Source: Gammaproteobacteria bacterium (GTDB lineage Bacteria > Pseudomonadota > Gammaproteobacteria > Steroidobacterales > GCA-2729495). From it: a stretch of 41,361 bases of DNA. The notes beneath the pieces are model-generated. The model did not search any database, had not been told where the DNA came from, and saw nothing but the letters and a program-made list of their open reading frames with translations. The position numbers and the translations under genes are program-made. The stretch covers positions 1 through 41,361 of the forward strand of contig JADZBS010000092.1 of the NCBI GenBank assembly GCA_020851975.1, given 5' to 3'. Position 1 is the stretch's first letter. Each line of letters starts with the position of its first letter. This document shows positions 1 through 8,021 of this stretch, one piece after another.

Positions 1-345
1 CAGGATTGGCTGCCCGTGCCCGACCATCGTGTCGCTGAAACGCATGAACAGCGAGGGATGGGCAGGCGGCTTGCGGCCCATCTCGTGGATGTGCTCCAGG
101 TAGTTCATGCCCACGCAGATGATGCGGGCCGGATCGGGTATCGGCATCGACAGCTGCAGCATGTCGATGTCCAGCGGCACCGACTCCCGCACCGCGACAG
201 CCAGCTCCGGGAGCGCGTCCGCTGCCAGCACCGATTTGAGAACGGGGAACCGCGCACGAAAGTCCGCTGGCGCAGGCTGCAGCCCGGCAGCGGAAACCAC
301 ACCGTAACCCGGCTGCTGTTGATGCTGGAAACTGGCAATACGCAT
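1..345 (-). CDS. Fumarylacetoacetate hydrolase family protein (C-terminus beyond window)
   Basis: This is the first 115 codons of an enzyme whose remainder lies to the left of the window. The family cleaves or hydrates/decarboxylates 2-keto acids with a divalent metal in the cytoplasm. The diagnostic stretch is CVGMNYLEHIHEMG near residues 80-93, matching the catalytic-domain entry of 2-keto-4-pentenoate hydratase/fumarylacetoacetase-like proteins. The preceding residues form the usual short N-terminal domain. The ATG at 345 has GAGG eight bases upstream and lies seven bases after the stop of the MscS gene, so it is the last visible gene of the five-gene minus-strand operon. The metal-ligand acidic residues of the family fall outside the window, so substrate class cannot be told. 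Confidence 0.85.
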   Translation of the reverse strand, partial: MRIASFQHQQQPGYGVVSAAGLQPAPADFRARFPVLKSVLAADALPELAVAVRESVPLDIDMLQLSMPIPDPARIICVGMNYLEHIHEMGRKPPAHPSLFMRFSDTMVGHGQPIL

Positions 346-352
346 AATCGCC

Positions 353-1987
353 TCAGGGTGCGCCGTCCGGCGGTTTTGCCGGCGACTGGAACCACTGCTC
401 ACGCGGGACGATTTTCGGCGTCTCCGGATCGCCCTCGTAGGCCGGCGTCATGATCTGCACGCCATGCTCGTTGAACACGTCGAGTATGTTCTGGTGCAGG
501 ACAGAATAGGTGGCGAGCAGTTGATCGGCTTCCGCCTTGTAAACGCTCAGCTGGTAGGTCACGGCGAAATCGCCGAGACTGCGCTGCCAGACAAATGGTG
601 CAGGATCGGCCTGCAGCCCCGGGGTTCGTTGCGCAGCTTCGATCAGCATGGCATGCACCTGACGCCAGGGCACTGCGTAGCCAATGCCGACCTCGGTCTG
701 CAGGATCAGCCCCCGCTCGCGGGCCAGCGCACTGAAGTTGGTGATGCTGGAATTCATGACGGTGGCGTTGGGAATCGTCACCTCCTCGTTGCGAATGGTA
801 CGCACCCGGGTGGTCAGCAGCCGTACCTGCGTCACCACACCACGCACCTCGCCGATCTGGATCAGATCACCGATGCGGAATACCCGGCCGAAGGTGGCCA
901 GATAGCCGGCAATCAGATTGGCCACGGAGGACGAGGCACCCAGCGACAACAGCAGGCCGGCAAACACCGACAGTCCGCGCAGCGCCTCCGAGCCCGAGCC
1001 GGGCAGATAGGGGTAGGCCATCACCAGCGCCACGCCCAGCACCAGCGTGCGGATGATCTTGTAGCTCGGCAGGGCCCACTCACGCTCGAAATTGACCAGC
1101 TCGACCGTGCCGCGCTCCAGGGCGTCGAAATACAGCCGCAGCAGGCGCAGACCGAAGCGCGTGACGAGTGCGAGCACGGCCAGGAACAGCAGTTTCGGAA
1201 TGTAGTCCGCGATGCCGAGAGCGATCGTGGCGAGCGGTTTCAGCAACAGATCGGCAATATCGTCGCTCAGCCACCGGGTCCAGGGAAACTGGCTGAAAAC
1301 CACATCGATCCAGACTATGGCGATGGCGATGATGGCGATGAACCGCAAGGTGCGTATCGCGCTCTGCAGCGTACGCAACATCGACCCGACTCCGACATGC
1401 ATGGCACTGCCGAGTTTTTCGGACAGGGACTCGATGCGGGCTCCGTAGCGACGTTCGAGCAGGCCGTTCAGACGCCGCAACAGCCATCCGGCCAACAGCA
1501 GGGCAGCGATGGCAACAGCGGTCGCCACGACACTGAGCGCGAGGCTCTTGAGCAGGTGCTCGGGTGTCCGTTCCAGCCGGTAGCGCTGGATGGAGTCGGC
1601 GATCTGGCGGCGATGAAGCTCGGCCAGCACCGTCGGTGTCACCGACTCAAACCGTGCATCGGGTTCCGAGACATAAACCAGCAGGCGATCACCGGCACGG
1701 ATGCCAAGCCCCACGGGCTCGGGTGCGATGCTCAGAGCATCCGGGCGCACGGCAGGATCATCGGCCGCATCACGTATGCGCTGAGCAATCGCCGCTGCCC
1801 GCTTCTGTGGCGGCTGCGACGAAGCACCGCGAACCTTGAACAGGGTATGGCCGTCGATCTGGACGGGCGCCGTCGCCACCTCGGCGGGACTGGCCTCCGA
1901 CAGCTCTTCCGCTTGGCTGACCGGCATCAGGCCGGCGCCAGCCAGCAGCACCAGCAGGCATCGGGCGAGCATTGACCCGGTCGGCAT
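353..1987 (-). CDS. MscS-family mechanosensitive ion channel with periplasmic N-terminus
   Basis: A 544-residue inner-membrane channel protein, expected to open under membrane tension. The start at 1987 is preferred because AGGA sits eight bases upstream and it clears the neighbouring gene by 34 bases; the frame is open further upstream but would overlap that gene. Residues 1-27 are a signal peptide or first membrane segment, followed by a periplasmic stretch, then hydrophobic segments near 148-170, 215-232, 264-280 and 313-328. The pore helix with GASSSVANLIAGYLA lies near 350-364, followed directly by the MscS beta-domain with FRIGDLIQIGEVRG and VTIPNATVMNSSITNFS. It is longer than E. coli MscS (286 residues) because of the extra N-terminal part. 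Placement between catabolic genes is unusual. Confidence 0.9.
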   Translation of the reverse strand: MPTGSMLARCLLVLLAGAGLMPVSQAEELSEASPAEVATAPVQIDGHTLFKVRGASSQPPQKRAAAIAQRIRDAADDPAVRPDALSIAPEPVGLGIRAGDRLLVYVSEPDARFESVTPTVLAELHRRQIADSIQRYRLERTPEHLLKSLALSVVATAVAIAALLLAGWLLRRLNGLLERRYGARIESLSEKLGSAMHVGVGSMLRTLQSAIRTLRFIAIIAIAIVWIDVVFSQFPWTRWLSDDIADLLLKPLATIALGIADYIPKLLFLAVLALVTRFGLRLLRLYFDALERGTVELVNFEREWALPSYKIIRTLVLGVALVMAYPYLPGSGSEALRGLSVFAGLLLSLGASSSVANLIAGYLATFGRVFRIGDLIQIGEVRGVVTQVRLLTTRVRTIRNEEVTIPNATVMNSSITNFSALARERGLILQTEVGIGYAVPWRQVHAMLIEAAQRTPGLQADPAPFVWQRSLGDFAVTYQLSVYKAEADQLLATYSVLHQNILDVFNEHGVQIMTPAYEGDPETPKIVPREQWFQSPAKPPDGAP

Positions 1988-2021
1988 CCTCACATTCCTG
2001 CCCCGTCCCGCCGCAATCGAC

Positions 2022-3131
2022 TCAGTTGGCCTTGTCACCGATGTTCGCCGCTTCCCAGGCACGAACCTTCTTGCGTGCGGCATCGAACAGACGCTCGTAG
2101 TTGCCCTTGCGCACTTTCTCGCGCGCTTCCGGCGTGAGCAACTGCCAGACCGGATCGTACATGTAATAGACCTTCAGATATTTTTTCTGGTCGCCCGGTG
2201 CCACCTCGTCGGTACCAAAAAGAAAACGGTCCGGGTACCGGTTGATGATACTCGCCGTACGCTGTGTGGCCTCGGGAGTGGCGACAGCGTACTTGGCAAC
2301 CTCATCCCAGGAGATGTCAAAGTACAGGTGCTTGAGGGCGGGGTCCTCCAGCATCGCCTTCACGATATCCATATGACCCACCGGCCGCTCGGCCCCACCA
2401 GCCGCAGCAACCGATTGCACCGGATGCACCACCCGGCCGATGCCCACATGCGCCCAGATGATGGTGGCGCCCGGATGACGACGAAGCAGATCCTTGGCCT
2501 GGGTCAGGTAGACCGGCTCGGCGCCCTGCTTCGCGAAGGGCATGTCGATGTCGTTGTGCAGGATGGCGATCAGGCCGGACTCGGCACAGAAGTCGAAGAT
2601 CCGGTCCAGGGCCGGATCGGTCAGGCTGGCCGTATCACCCGCGACTTTCGAGGACACGAACTCCTTGTGGATCGTGAACTCACCGATGCCGGTGAAGACA
2701 CCAGGAAAAGTCGTCAGCACCCGCTTGATGTGCTCGACGCCGTACATGTCGGCCGGATTGAAGCCGGTGATCATCGGATCGAAGCGCGCCCGATCTGCCG
2801 GCTTCAGGGACAGATACTGCGAGGCAATCCAGGCGTCGGTGAAGGAGTAGTAGTACAGCGGCGCATCGGTCTGCAGGTAGTAGGTCGGCGCATAGTTGCC
2901 GGAGTTCTCGTAGGACCAGGTCTGCTGCAGCGGGATGCCGAACAGCGCAACCCGGCCGACCTTGTCGCCCATGATCTCCAGGAACCTGTGGATGTCCGGG
3001 CCTTGCTGGACGTAGTTGGTCAGATGGAAGTGCGCGTCGTTGAACTCGTAGGCGGGCTCGGCCGTGGCCTGCCCCGCAACCAGCACCGGCAGACAGGCAG
3101 TTGCGGCAATGACGGCCAACCGGGTGCGCAT
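2022..3131 (-). CDS. Exported metal-dependent amidohydrolase (amidohydrolase-2/TIM-barrel type)
   Basis: A 369-residue hydrolase with a cleavable signal peptide (about residues 1-24, ending in A-x-A before EPAYEF). Metal ligands typical of the superfamily are visible: HFH at 34-36, Glu151 in GIGEF, His192 in ILHND, His228 in IIWAHVG and Asp308 in LFGTDE. The family hydrolyses amides, lactones or decarboxylates aromatic acids; this member's substrate is unknown. Export to the periplasm is less common for this family, but the upstream genes encode a periplasmic glutaminase and an outer-membrane porin, so the three probably share a compartment and a substrate stream. It ends 34 bases before the MscS start and begins 9 bases after the glutaminase stop. 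Confidence 0.88.
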   Translation of the reverse strand: MRTRLAVIAATACLPVLVAGQATAEPAYEFNDAHFHLTNYVQQGPDIHRFLEIMGDKVGRVALFGIPLQQTWSYENSGNYAPTYYLQTDAPLYYYSFTDAWIASQYLSLKPADRARFDPMITGFNPADMYGVEHIKRVLTTFPGVFTGIGEFTIHKEFVSSKVAGDTASLTDPALDRIFDFCAESGLIAILHNDIDMPFAKQGAEPVYLTQAKDLLRRHPGATIIWAHVGIGRVVHPVQSVAAAGGAERPVGHMDIVKAMLEDPALKHLYFDISWDEVAKYAVATPEATQRTASIINRYPDRFLFGTDEVAPGDQKKYLKVYYMYDPVWQLLTPEAREKVRKGNYERLFDAARKKVRAWEAANIGDKAN

Positions 3132-3140
3132 CGGGATGCT

Positions 3141-4163
3141 CTAGCGCGGATTCGGGCCAAATACACCCACGCCCAGCTCGCCGGCAATGTCGCGGATGGC
3201 GTTGAGCGAACGCACGCTGTTGCCCGCCTCGTTCAGCCGTGGCGAGAAGGCCGCGATGGCAAACTTGCCCGGCACCACCGCGACGATGCCGCCGCCCACA
3301 CCGGTCTTGGCCGGCAGGCCGGCGGTGTACATCCACTCGCCCGATTCGTCGTAGAAGCCCGCGGTGGCCATGACAGCCAGCAGTTCCGGTACATCATTCG
3401 CATTCATGACGCGCTTTTTCGTCAGCGGGTTCACGCCCAGGTTGGCGAGCGTCGCGCCCATGATGGCCAGATCCTTCGCGCTGACACCGATCGAACACTG
3501 CCGGGTATAGACGCGCATGGCTTCCTCAGGCTCGCTGTATAACCGCTCGTAGTTGTAGAGCAGGTTGGCGATGGCGCGGTTGCCGAAGGCCGTTGTGTAC
3601 TCCGACTCGTACACCTCCTCCAGCACCGTGAGCGGCTGCGGACTGCCGGCAAAATCGCTGATGTTCTGCAGGATCTTGTTCCAGCGATCCTGCTCGGAGC
3701 TTGCCTGCACCAGACTCACCGCCGCGATGGCGCCCGCGTTTACCAGCGGATTGACCGAGCGCTTGTCCTTGTAGGTCTCGATGGCCAGCCGCGAGTTGAA
3801 GGGCAGGCCGGTGGGCTCCACGCCGATCTTGTCGTCAAGCACCTGCGGCCCCTGCTGGGTCATGATCAGCGCCGCCGTGAAGGGCTTGGACACCGACTGG
3901 ATGGAGAACTTGTAGTCGACATCACCAGCGGTGTAGATCTTGCCGTCCTTCGTGGCGATCACCACGCCGAACAGTTCACTCGGCGTCTTGGTGAGAATCG
4001 GGATGTAGTCGGCGTTCTTGCCTTCCTGCAGACCCTTGTACTTCGCGTGTGCGGCGTCAACGACCCGCTGCAACTCCCTGGGCGAGGGATCAGCGGCATT
4101 GACGGAGCTAAAACCCAGCGTGGCCAGTGCCAGCGTGGCGAGCAGTGTTACTGACGATTTCAT
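3141..4163 (-). CDS. glsA: Glutaminase A (serine-dependent), with signal peptide
   Basis: A 340-residue glutaminase converting L-glutamine to glutamate and ammonia. The beta-lactamase-like catalytic motif SVSK is at about residues 90-93, followed by the family blocks SVNPLVNAGAIA and KTGVGGGIVAVVPG. The start at 4163 is chosen because AGGAG lies eight bases upstream; an in-frame ATG ten codons earlier has no such site. Residues 1-24 are a hydrophobic signal sequence ending near VNAADPS. Ordinary bacterial GlsA is cytosolic and about 300-310 residues, so the signal peptide is notable and suggests periplasmic action. It lies 26 bases after the porin stop and 9 bases before the amidohydrolase start. 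Confidence 0.93.
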   Translation of the reverse strand: MKSSVTLLATLALATLGFSSVNAADPSPRELQRVVDAAHAKYKGLQEGKNADYIPILTKTPSELFGVVIATKDGKIYTAGDVDYKFSIQSVSKPFTAALIMTQQGPQVLDDKIGVEPTGLPFNSRLAIETYKDKRSVNPLVNAGAIAAVSLVQASSEQDRWNKILQNISDFAGSPQPLTVLEEVYESEYTTAFGNRAIANLLYNYERLYSEPEEAMRVYTRQCSIGVSAKDLAIMGATLANLGVNPLTKKRVMNANDVPELLAVMATAGFYDESGEWMYTAGLPAKTGVGGGIVAVVPGKFAIAAFSPRLNEAGNSVRSLNAIRDIAGELGVGVFGPNPR

Positions 4164-4189
4164 GCTTGTTGCTCCTGAATATCCGGCCA

Positions 4190-5416
4190 TCACAGGGTCG
4201 TGCCGAAGTTGTACTTGAAGGAGATCTGCAGACGGGTGTCATCGCCGTCATCGCCGTCGTAATCCTCACGCTCGCCCCACAGCAACTCGGCGCCCACCAT
4301 GACGTTCTCGACCGGGTAGTAGAGCAGGTTGGCCGAGGCATACTGGCCTTTCTTGAAAGTATCGTCCGTCTGGCCGTCGATATTGTCCACCTTGGTGAAC
4401 GAATAGCCTGCCGAACTGCTCCACTGGTCGCTCCACCAGTGATCGTAGTAGGCCGATACACCGGTAAGCTCAACCGCCTCAAGCTGCACGTCGGGATCGC
4501 TGGGCGCCCGGTCCGGACCCGCATCCATGCCGCCATCGTTCATGTAGCTGGCAATGCCCTCGCCGTGGACCACGCCCACGCGGATCGCATCCTTCTCGAG
4601 TACATTGATCACGCTGGTCAGGTTGATGCCCCAGCCAGTGTCGTCATCATCGTAGAGAACGCCGAGGTCCGTGTCCGGACCCGGATCCGTGTCGCCGAGC
4701 ACCTCGGTACCGATCCAGCGCAGGATACCGGCGACCTGTACATGCCCCCAGTCACCCTTCAGGCGGTAGTGGGCAGTCAGGTCGGGCAACTCCTGATCGC
4801 CCTGGGCACCGGGGAAATCGTCCACCTCGCGATACTGTCCCGAATCGATATCGTTGCCCGGATTCTCGATGGCCACGGCAAGGGTCTGGTCGCCCTTGAC
4901 CGGCGTCCAGCGGATCTGCGGATTGCGCAGGAAGACCATGCCGGCCGGACCCCAATAATCGATGGTGTTGGGGAAGATGTCGCCATCCATGAACAGCGAG
5001 TTGGTCTGGCCGGCCAGGAACTGGCCAAACTCGCCGTAGGCATGACGCAGGCGGATGGTGGTTTCACCCGCATCGCTGCCGACGCCGAACATGTCGATCT
5101 CGAACTTCGTGTTGATGTCGCCTTTGGCGGTGGGCAGCGTGGCCTTCACCCCAAAGCGGCTCTGCTTGACGCTCATCATCGCCTGACCGTCGTCACCAAA
5201 CTGATCCTCGTCGGTCGGGATACGCGAGGGCCGCAACGTGTCTTCCCAGTCCGGGTTCACCCGGCCGAAATCCTGGATGTAGTCGAGCTGGGCGAAACCG
5301 TAAACCTCGAAGGACTTCTGACCTTCGGCGGCAAGAGCCGGAGCCATCGCGATGGCAAGGGCCGAACCGGTGGCAAGCGCGGTGAACAGTCGGGTGGCGT
5401 GTGGCTGCAGAATCAT
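4190..5416 (-). CDS. DcaP-like outer-membrane porin
   Basis: A 408-residue outer-membrane beta-barrel of the DcaP family, trimeric channels that in characterised members pass small dicarboxylates and other anionic compounds. The start at 5416 has GGGGAG about eight bases upstream. Residues 1-30 form a signal peptide ending ALAAEGQ. The mature N-terminus FEVYGFAQLDYIQDF and the following MMSVKQSRFGVKA are recognisable DcaP blocks, and the rest alternates in the manner of beta strands with acidic loops (DDDD, DGDDGDD). The protein ends FKYNFGTTL rather than exactly on the canonical terminal phenylalanine. It is the first gene of the minus-strand operon, so it probably sets the uptake side for the enzymes downstream. 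Confidence 0.9.
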   Translation of the reverse strand: MILQPHATRLFTALATGSALAIAMAPALAAEGQKSFEVYGFAQLDYIQDFGRVNPDWEDTLRPSRIPTDEDQFGDDGQAMMSVKQSRFGVKATLPTAKGDINTKFEIDMFGVGSDAGETTIRLRHAYGEFGQFLAGQTNSLFMDGDIFPNTIDYWGPAGMVFLRNPQIRWTPVKGDQTLAVAIENPGNDIDSGQYREVDDFPGAQGDQELPDLTAHYRLKGDWGHVQVAGILRWIGTEVLGDTDPGPDTDLGVLYDDDDTGWGINLTSVINVLEKDAIRVGVVHGEGIASYMNDGGMDAGPDRAPSDPDVQLEAVELTGVSAYYDHWWSDQWSSSAGYSFTKVDNIDGQTDDTFKKGQYASANLLYYPVENVMVGAELLWGEREDYDGDDGDDTRLQISFKYNFGTTL

Positions 5417-5576
5417 GGATCTCTCCCCAATCAGTATTCGACGGACGGCAAGGAAACCAGCCCCTGCACACCGGGGCGCCCGGACGTACTCTCGCATGTC
5501 TTTTCAAGGGTGCGCCCGAATGAACCTCCGATCAAGCGGCTTTTCTTGTTATTGCCGCGCGGGGATCGGATGATAG

Positions 5577-5732
5577 GTCTTGAACGTCCTATTCCGCGGG
5601 GGTCAATATTGCGCGCGAGTTGACAGCACGGTGCGCTACTGCCTGGCTGCCGACGAGGTGGTGGATGCCGACGCTGTCGTGGACGAACGTGACGAAACCA
5701 ACAACGCCATCGTCTTCGGCCCGATACCCTGA
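5577..5732 (+). pseudogene. Possible remnant of a CARDB-like surface-protein domain
   Basis: A start-less frame of 51 codons ends at a stop at 5730-5732. Its last 35 residues, including STVRYCLAADEVV, DADAVVDERDETNNA and IVFGPIP, read like two edge strands of a CARDB (cell-adhesion-related) domain joined together. Such domains usually begin with a VRYYLS-type strand and end with an AESDETNN-type turn about 60 residues later. The middle appears deleted. No in-frame start with a ribosome-binding site is visible. The resemblance is by eye only and the piece is short, so it could be chance. Confidence 0.3.
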
Positions 5733-5856
5733 CGCCGGCATGCGACCTAATCCCGCCGCCAATCGTCGGCGGGCTTGACAACCCGACCAGCGAATCGCGA
5801 CGGTGCCCGCCGCGCGCGGCAGCTAACCCGTTGATCCCTTCCTGTCCTGCCCGGGC

Positions 5857-5872
5857 TGGCACGGGACATGCT
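5857..5872 (+). promoter_or_regulatory. Sigma-54-type promoter (-24/-12) of the PEP-CTERM gene
   Basis: TGGCACG (5857-5863), four bases, then ATGCT (5868-5872). This fits the RpoN consensus TGGCACG-N4-TTGCW with a single mismatch, and the invariant GG (5858-5859) and GC (5870-5871) are ten bases apart as required. Transcription would start near 5883, giving a leader of about 58 bases before the ATG at 5941. RpoN control of PEP-CTERM genes through PrsK/PrsR has been reported in floc-forming bacteria, so the site fits the gene it precedes. No activator site was identified. Confidence 0.65.
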
Positions 5873-5940
5873 TCTTACCGAGCGTGGTTCCGTGGCCGCA
5901 CGGGCCACGGTGGATTCTGTCAAGGAAGGCAAAGGTCAGC

Positions 5941-6669
5941 ATGAAGCTCTCGAACTCGATCCCGATGACGGCCCTGGCAATCGCGCTGCTGGCAGGGGCG
6001 CAGGCGACGGCGGCAACCATCTCGGCGGGCGACGTCGTCACCGTCGGCGACCGGTACGGCAACGTGTTCACGCCGACGCCCGTGGCCGGCGACAGCAACG
6101 GGCTGTACCGCAATCTCACCATCCGCATCAACGGCACGACGAACGTCAATGTCAGTGCCGGCCTGTTCGTGCTCGACTTCCGCGAGGGGACCTCGGACTG
6201 GGAGCAGTTCGAAACCTTCTGCCTGCAGCCGAACGTGTACCTGCAGCCGTTCTCCAATCCCTACCAGGCGATCTCACTCGGTGCCGGCGCCTATGCCACC
6301 GCCTCGGCGGCCATCGGCGAACTCTACGGGCGCTTCCGCGATGCCGTCGTCAACGACCGCACCGCTGCCGCCTTCCAGGTGGCGCTCTGGGAACTGGCCT
6401 ACGACAGCGGCAGGAATCTCGGTGCCGGCAACTTCCAGCTCACCTATCTCGGCAGCGACGTCGCCGCGACGGCGAACAGCTGGCTGGCTGCGATCGACGG
6501 CACAGGCCCGCGCGCCAACCTGCTCGCGCTGGTGAGCAATCCCAATCTCGCCGACCGCCAGGACCTGCTGGTGGAGGATGTCCCGGAACCGGGCACGCTC
6601 GGCCTGCTGGTCGCCGGCGTCCTGGCCGGGGTCGGTCTGCGCCGTCGCGCATCGGTGGCGCACGGCTGA
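5941..6669 (+). CDS. PEP-CTERM surface protein with Cys/Gln motif pair
   Basis: A 242-residue exported protein destined for exosortase/archaeosortase-like processing. The start at 5941 has AAAGG about seven bases upstream. A signal peptide covers residues 1-24. The C-terminus carries the sorting signal: VPEPGTLGLLVAG from residue 214, a hydrophobic segment and the basic tail RRR at 234-236. The body contains FETFCLQPN (Cys94) and AAFQVALWELAYD (Gln146, Trp150), an arrangement resembling thioester-domain surface proteins in which a Cys and a Gln form an internal bond. Function unknown; PEP-CTERM proteins are generally tied to exopolysaccharide or floc formation. It is monocistronic, with its own sigma-54-like promoter and a strong terminator just after the stop. 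Confidence 0.88.
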   Translation: MKLSNSIPMTALAIALLAGAQATAATISAGDVVTVGDRYGNVFTPTPVAGDSNGLYRNLTIRINGTTNVNVSAGLFVLDFREGTSDWEQFETFCLQPNVYLQPFSNPYQAISLGAGAYATASAAIGELYGRFRDAVVNDRTAAAFQVALWELAYDSGRNLGAGNFQLTYLGSDVAATANSWLAAIDGTGPRANLLALVSNPNLADRQDLLVEDVPEPGTLGLLVAGVLAGVGLRRRASVAHG

Positions 6670-6701
6670 AACCGCTCCTGCCAACGGGCTGACGTGACAC
6701 G

Positions 6702-6732
6702 GGAACCCCGCCTTGGCGGGGTTCCTGTTTTT
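6702..6732 (+). terminator. Rho-independent terminator
   Basis: The arms GGAACCCCGC and GCGGGGTTCC form a ten-pair perfect stem with the short loop CTTG, followed by TG and a run of five T. It starts 33 bases after the PEP-CTERM stop and argues against any start of the next gene upstream of it. Confidence 0.92.
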
Positions 6733-6762
6733 CAGAGGCCCGTCGTCGCCTACCATGCCGCC

Positions 6763-7989
6763 GTGGTGACTCCCCGAAAGCTTCTCACGCGGATCAGGAA
6801 GACCTGGGCGTACGGCGCAGCCCGTCGCCGGCGGCAAGGCCTTGGCTCGACTGTCTTCGTCGGCGTGACGGGTACGTCGGGCAAGAGCACGGCGACCGGG
6901 CTCGCCGCCGCCATCCTGCGCACGGCCGGTCCATGCGCCCAGACGCGCGGGTACAACGCGCTCGGCGACCTGGTGCGGTTGTTGCGCAGCATGGGGCCGG
7001 CGCAGCGCTACTGCGTCGCCGAGCTCGCTGCCTTCGGGCCGGGCACGCTCGACCGGCACGTGGCGCTCATCGCGCCCGACATCGCGGTCGTCACGGTCAT
7101 CGGGCGCGAGCACTACAAGGCGTACCGGCATCTCGATGCCGTTGCCGCCGAAAAGGCCAAAGTGGTGCTCGCGCCACCGCAGGACGGCGTGGCGGTCCTC
7201 AACATCGACGACCCGCTGGTGCGTGCCATCGGCGAGCGCACCAGCCGGCGCGTGCTCTGGTTCGGGTGCGATGCGGCGGCAACTCTGCGCCTGGTGCAGG
7301 CCCGCTCGGCCTGGCCGGAGTCGCTCACGCTCGTCGTCGCCTGGGGGGGAGCCGAATATGTGGTGGGCACGCGCCTGCACGGCCGCCATCTCGCCGTGCC
7401 GGTTCTGGCCGCACTCGGCGCCGGGCTGGCAGCGGGCGTGCCGATCGCCGCGGCGCTGGCTGCGATTGCCGCCTTCGAGCCGGCCGCGGGGCGCATGCAG
7501 CCGCTGGCCGCACCGGATGGCATCACCTGGATGCGCGATGACATGAAGTCACCGGCCTGGTCGTTGGCGTTGCCGTTCGAATGGCTGCGCGAGGCCCGTG
7601 CGCCGCGCCGGGTGGCGATCATCGGCACCGTGTCCGACACCCACGGCGACAGTGGGCGCAACTACCGCGACTTCGGCCGCATGGCGCGGACGGCGGCCGA
7701 CCTGGTCGTGTTCGTCGGCCCGCTCGCACACCGTGGGTTGCGGGCGCGTGAGACACCGGACGACCCCACCGTGCAGGCGTTCCCGACGGCGCAGGCTGCC
7801 GCCGCGTGGTTGCGAACGGAACTGCGGGCCGGTGACCTGGTGCTGATGAAGGCTTCGCACAAGGCCGATCACCTGGTGCGGGTGATTCTCGACCGCGAAC
7901 AGCCGATCAGTTGCTGGCGGGAGCGCTGCGAGCAGGTGAGGTTCTGCGACCAGTGTCCTGAACTGCGTGCCGCGCGGACGCCACCCTGA
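6763..7989 (+). CDS. MurF-like Mur ligase family protein with C-terminal cysteine cluster
   Basis: A roughly 408-residue ATP-dependent amide-bond ligase of the Mur superfamily. The P-loop GVTGTSGKST is at about residues 34-43, AELAAFGPG follows, and NIDDPLV resembles the end of the central ATPase domain. RDDMKSPAWS occupies the place of MurF's DDSYNANP, and GTVSDTHG and VLMKASHKADH resemble MurF C-terminal blocks. The uridine-binding N-terminal domain of true MurF is missing, so it is not the peptidoglycan enzyme itself; the acceptor is unknown. The last 25 residues hold four cysteines spaced C-x4-C-x5-C-x2-C. The start is uncertain: GTG at 6763 or 6766. An earlier in-frame GTG lies upstream of the terminator and is rejected. 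Confidence 0.8.
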   Translation: MVTPRKLLTRIRKTWAYGAARRRRQGLGSTVFVGVTGTSGKSTATGLAAAILRTAGPCAQTRGYNALGDLVRLLRSMGPAQRYCVAELAAFGPGTLDRHVALIAPDIAVVTVIGREHYKAYRHLDAVAAEKAKVVLAPPQDGVAVLNIDDPLVRAIGERTSRRVLWFGCDAAATLRLVQARSAWPESLTLVVAWGGAEYVVGTRLHGRHLAVPVLAALGAGLAAGVPIAAALAAIAAFEPAAGRMQPLAAPDGITWMRDDMKSPAWSLALPFEWLREARAPRRVAIIGTVSDTHGDSGRNYRDFGRMARTAADLVVFVGPLAHRGLRARETPDDPTVQAFPTAQAAAAWLRTELRAGDLVLMKASHKADHLVRVILDREQPISCWRERCEQVRFCDQCPELRAARTPP

Positions 7990-8021
7990 GGTCATGCACC
8001 CGGGAGGATGGCGCCCTGGGT

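Larger units (their letters stand above)
5417..5940. other. Divergent intergenic region between porin operon and PEP-CTERM gene
   Basis: This 524-base stretch carries the leader of the minus-strand porin operon on its left and the sigma-54-like promoter of the plus-strand PEP-CTERM gene on its right. In the middle, at 5577-5732, lies a short open frame that resembles a broken gene tail. I see no convincing sigma-70 pair for the porin operon. Confidence 0.6.

Noticed and set aside
464-1975. Long plus-strand frame opposite the MscS gene
   Set aside because: It is antisense to a well-recognised channel protein, has low-complexity composition rich in His, Gln, Arg and Gly, and shows no motif; such frames are common in G+C-rich DNA.
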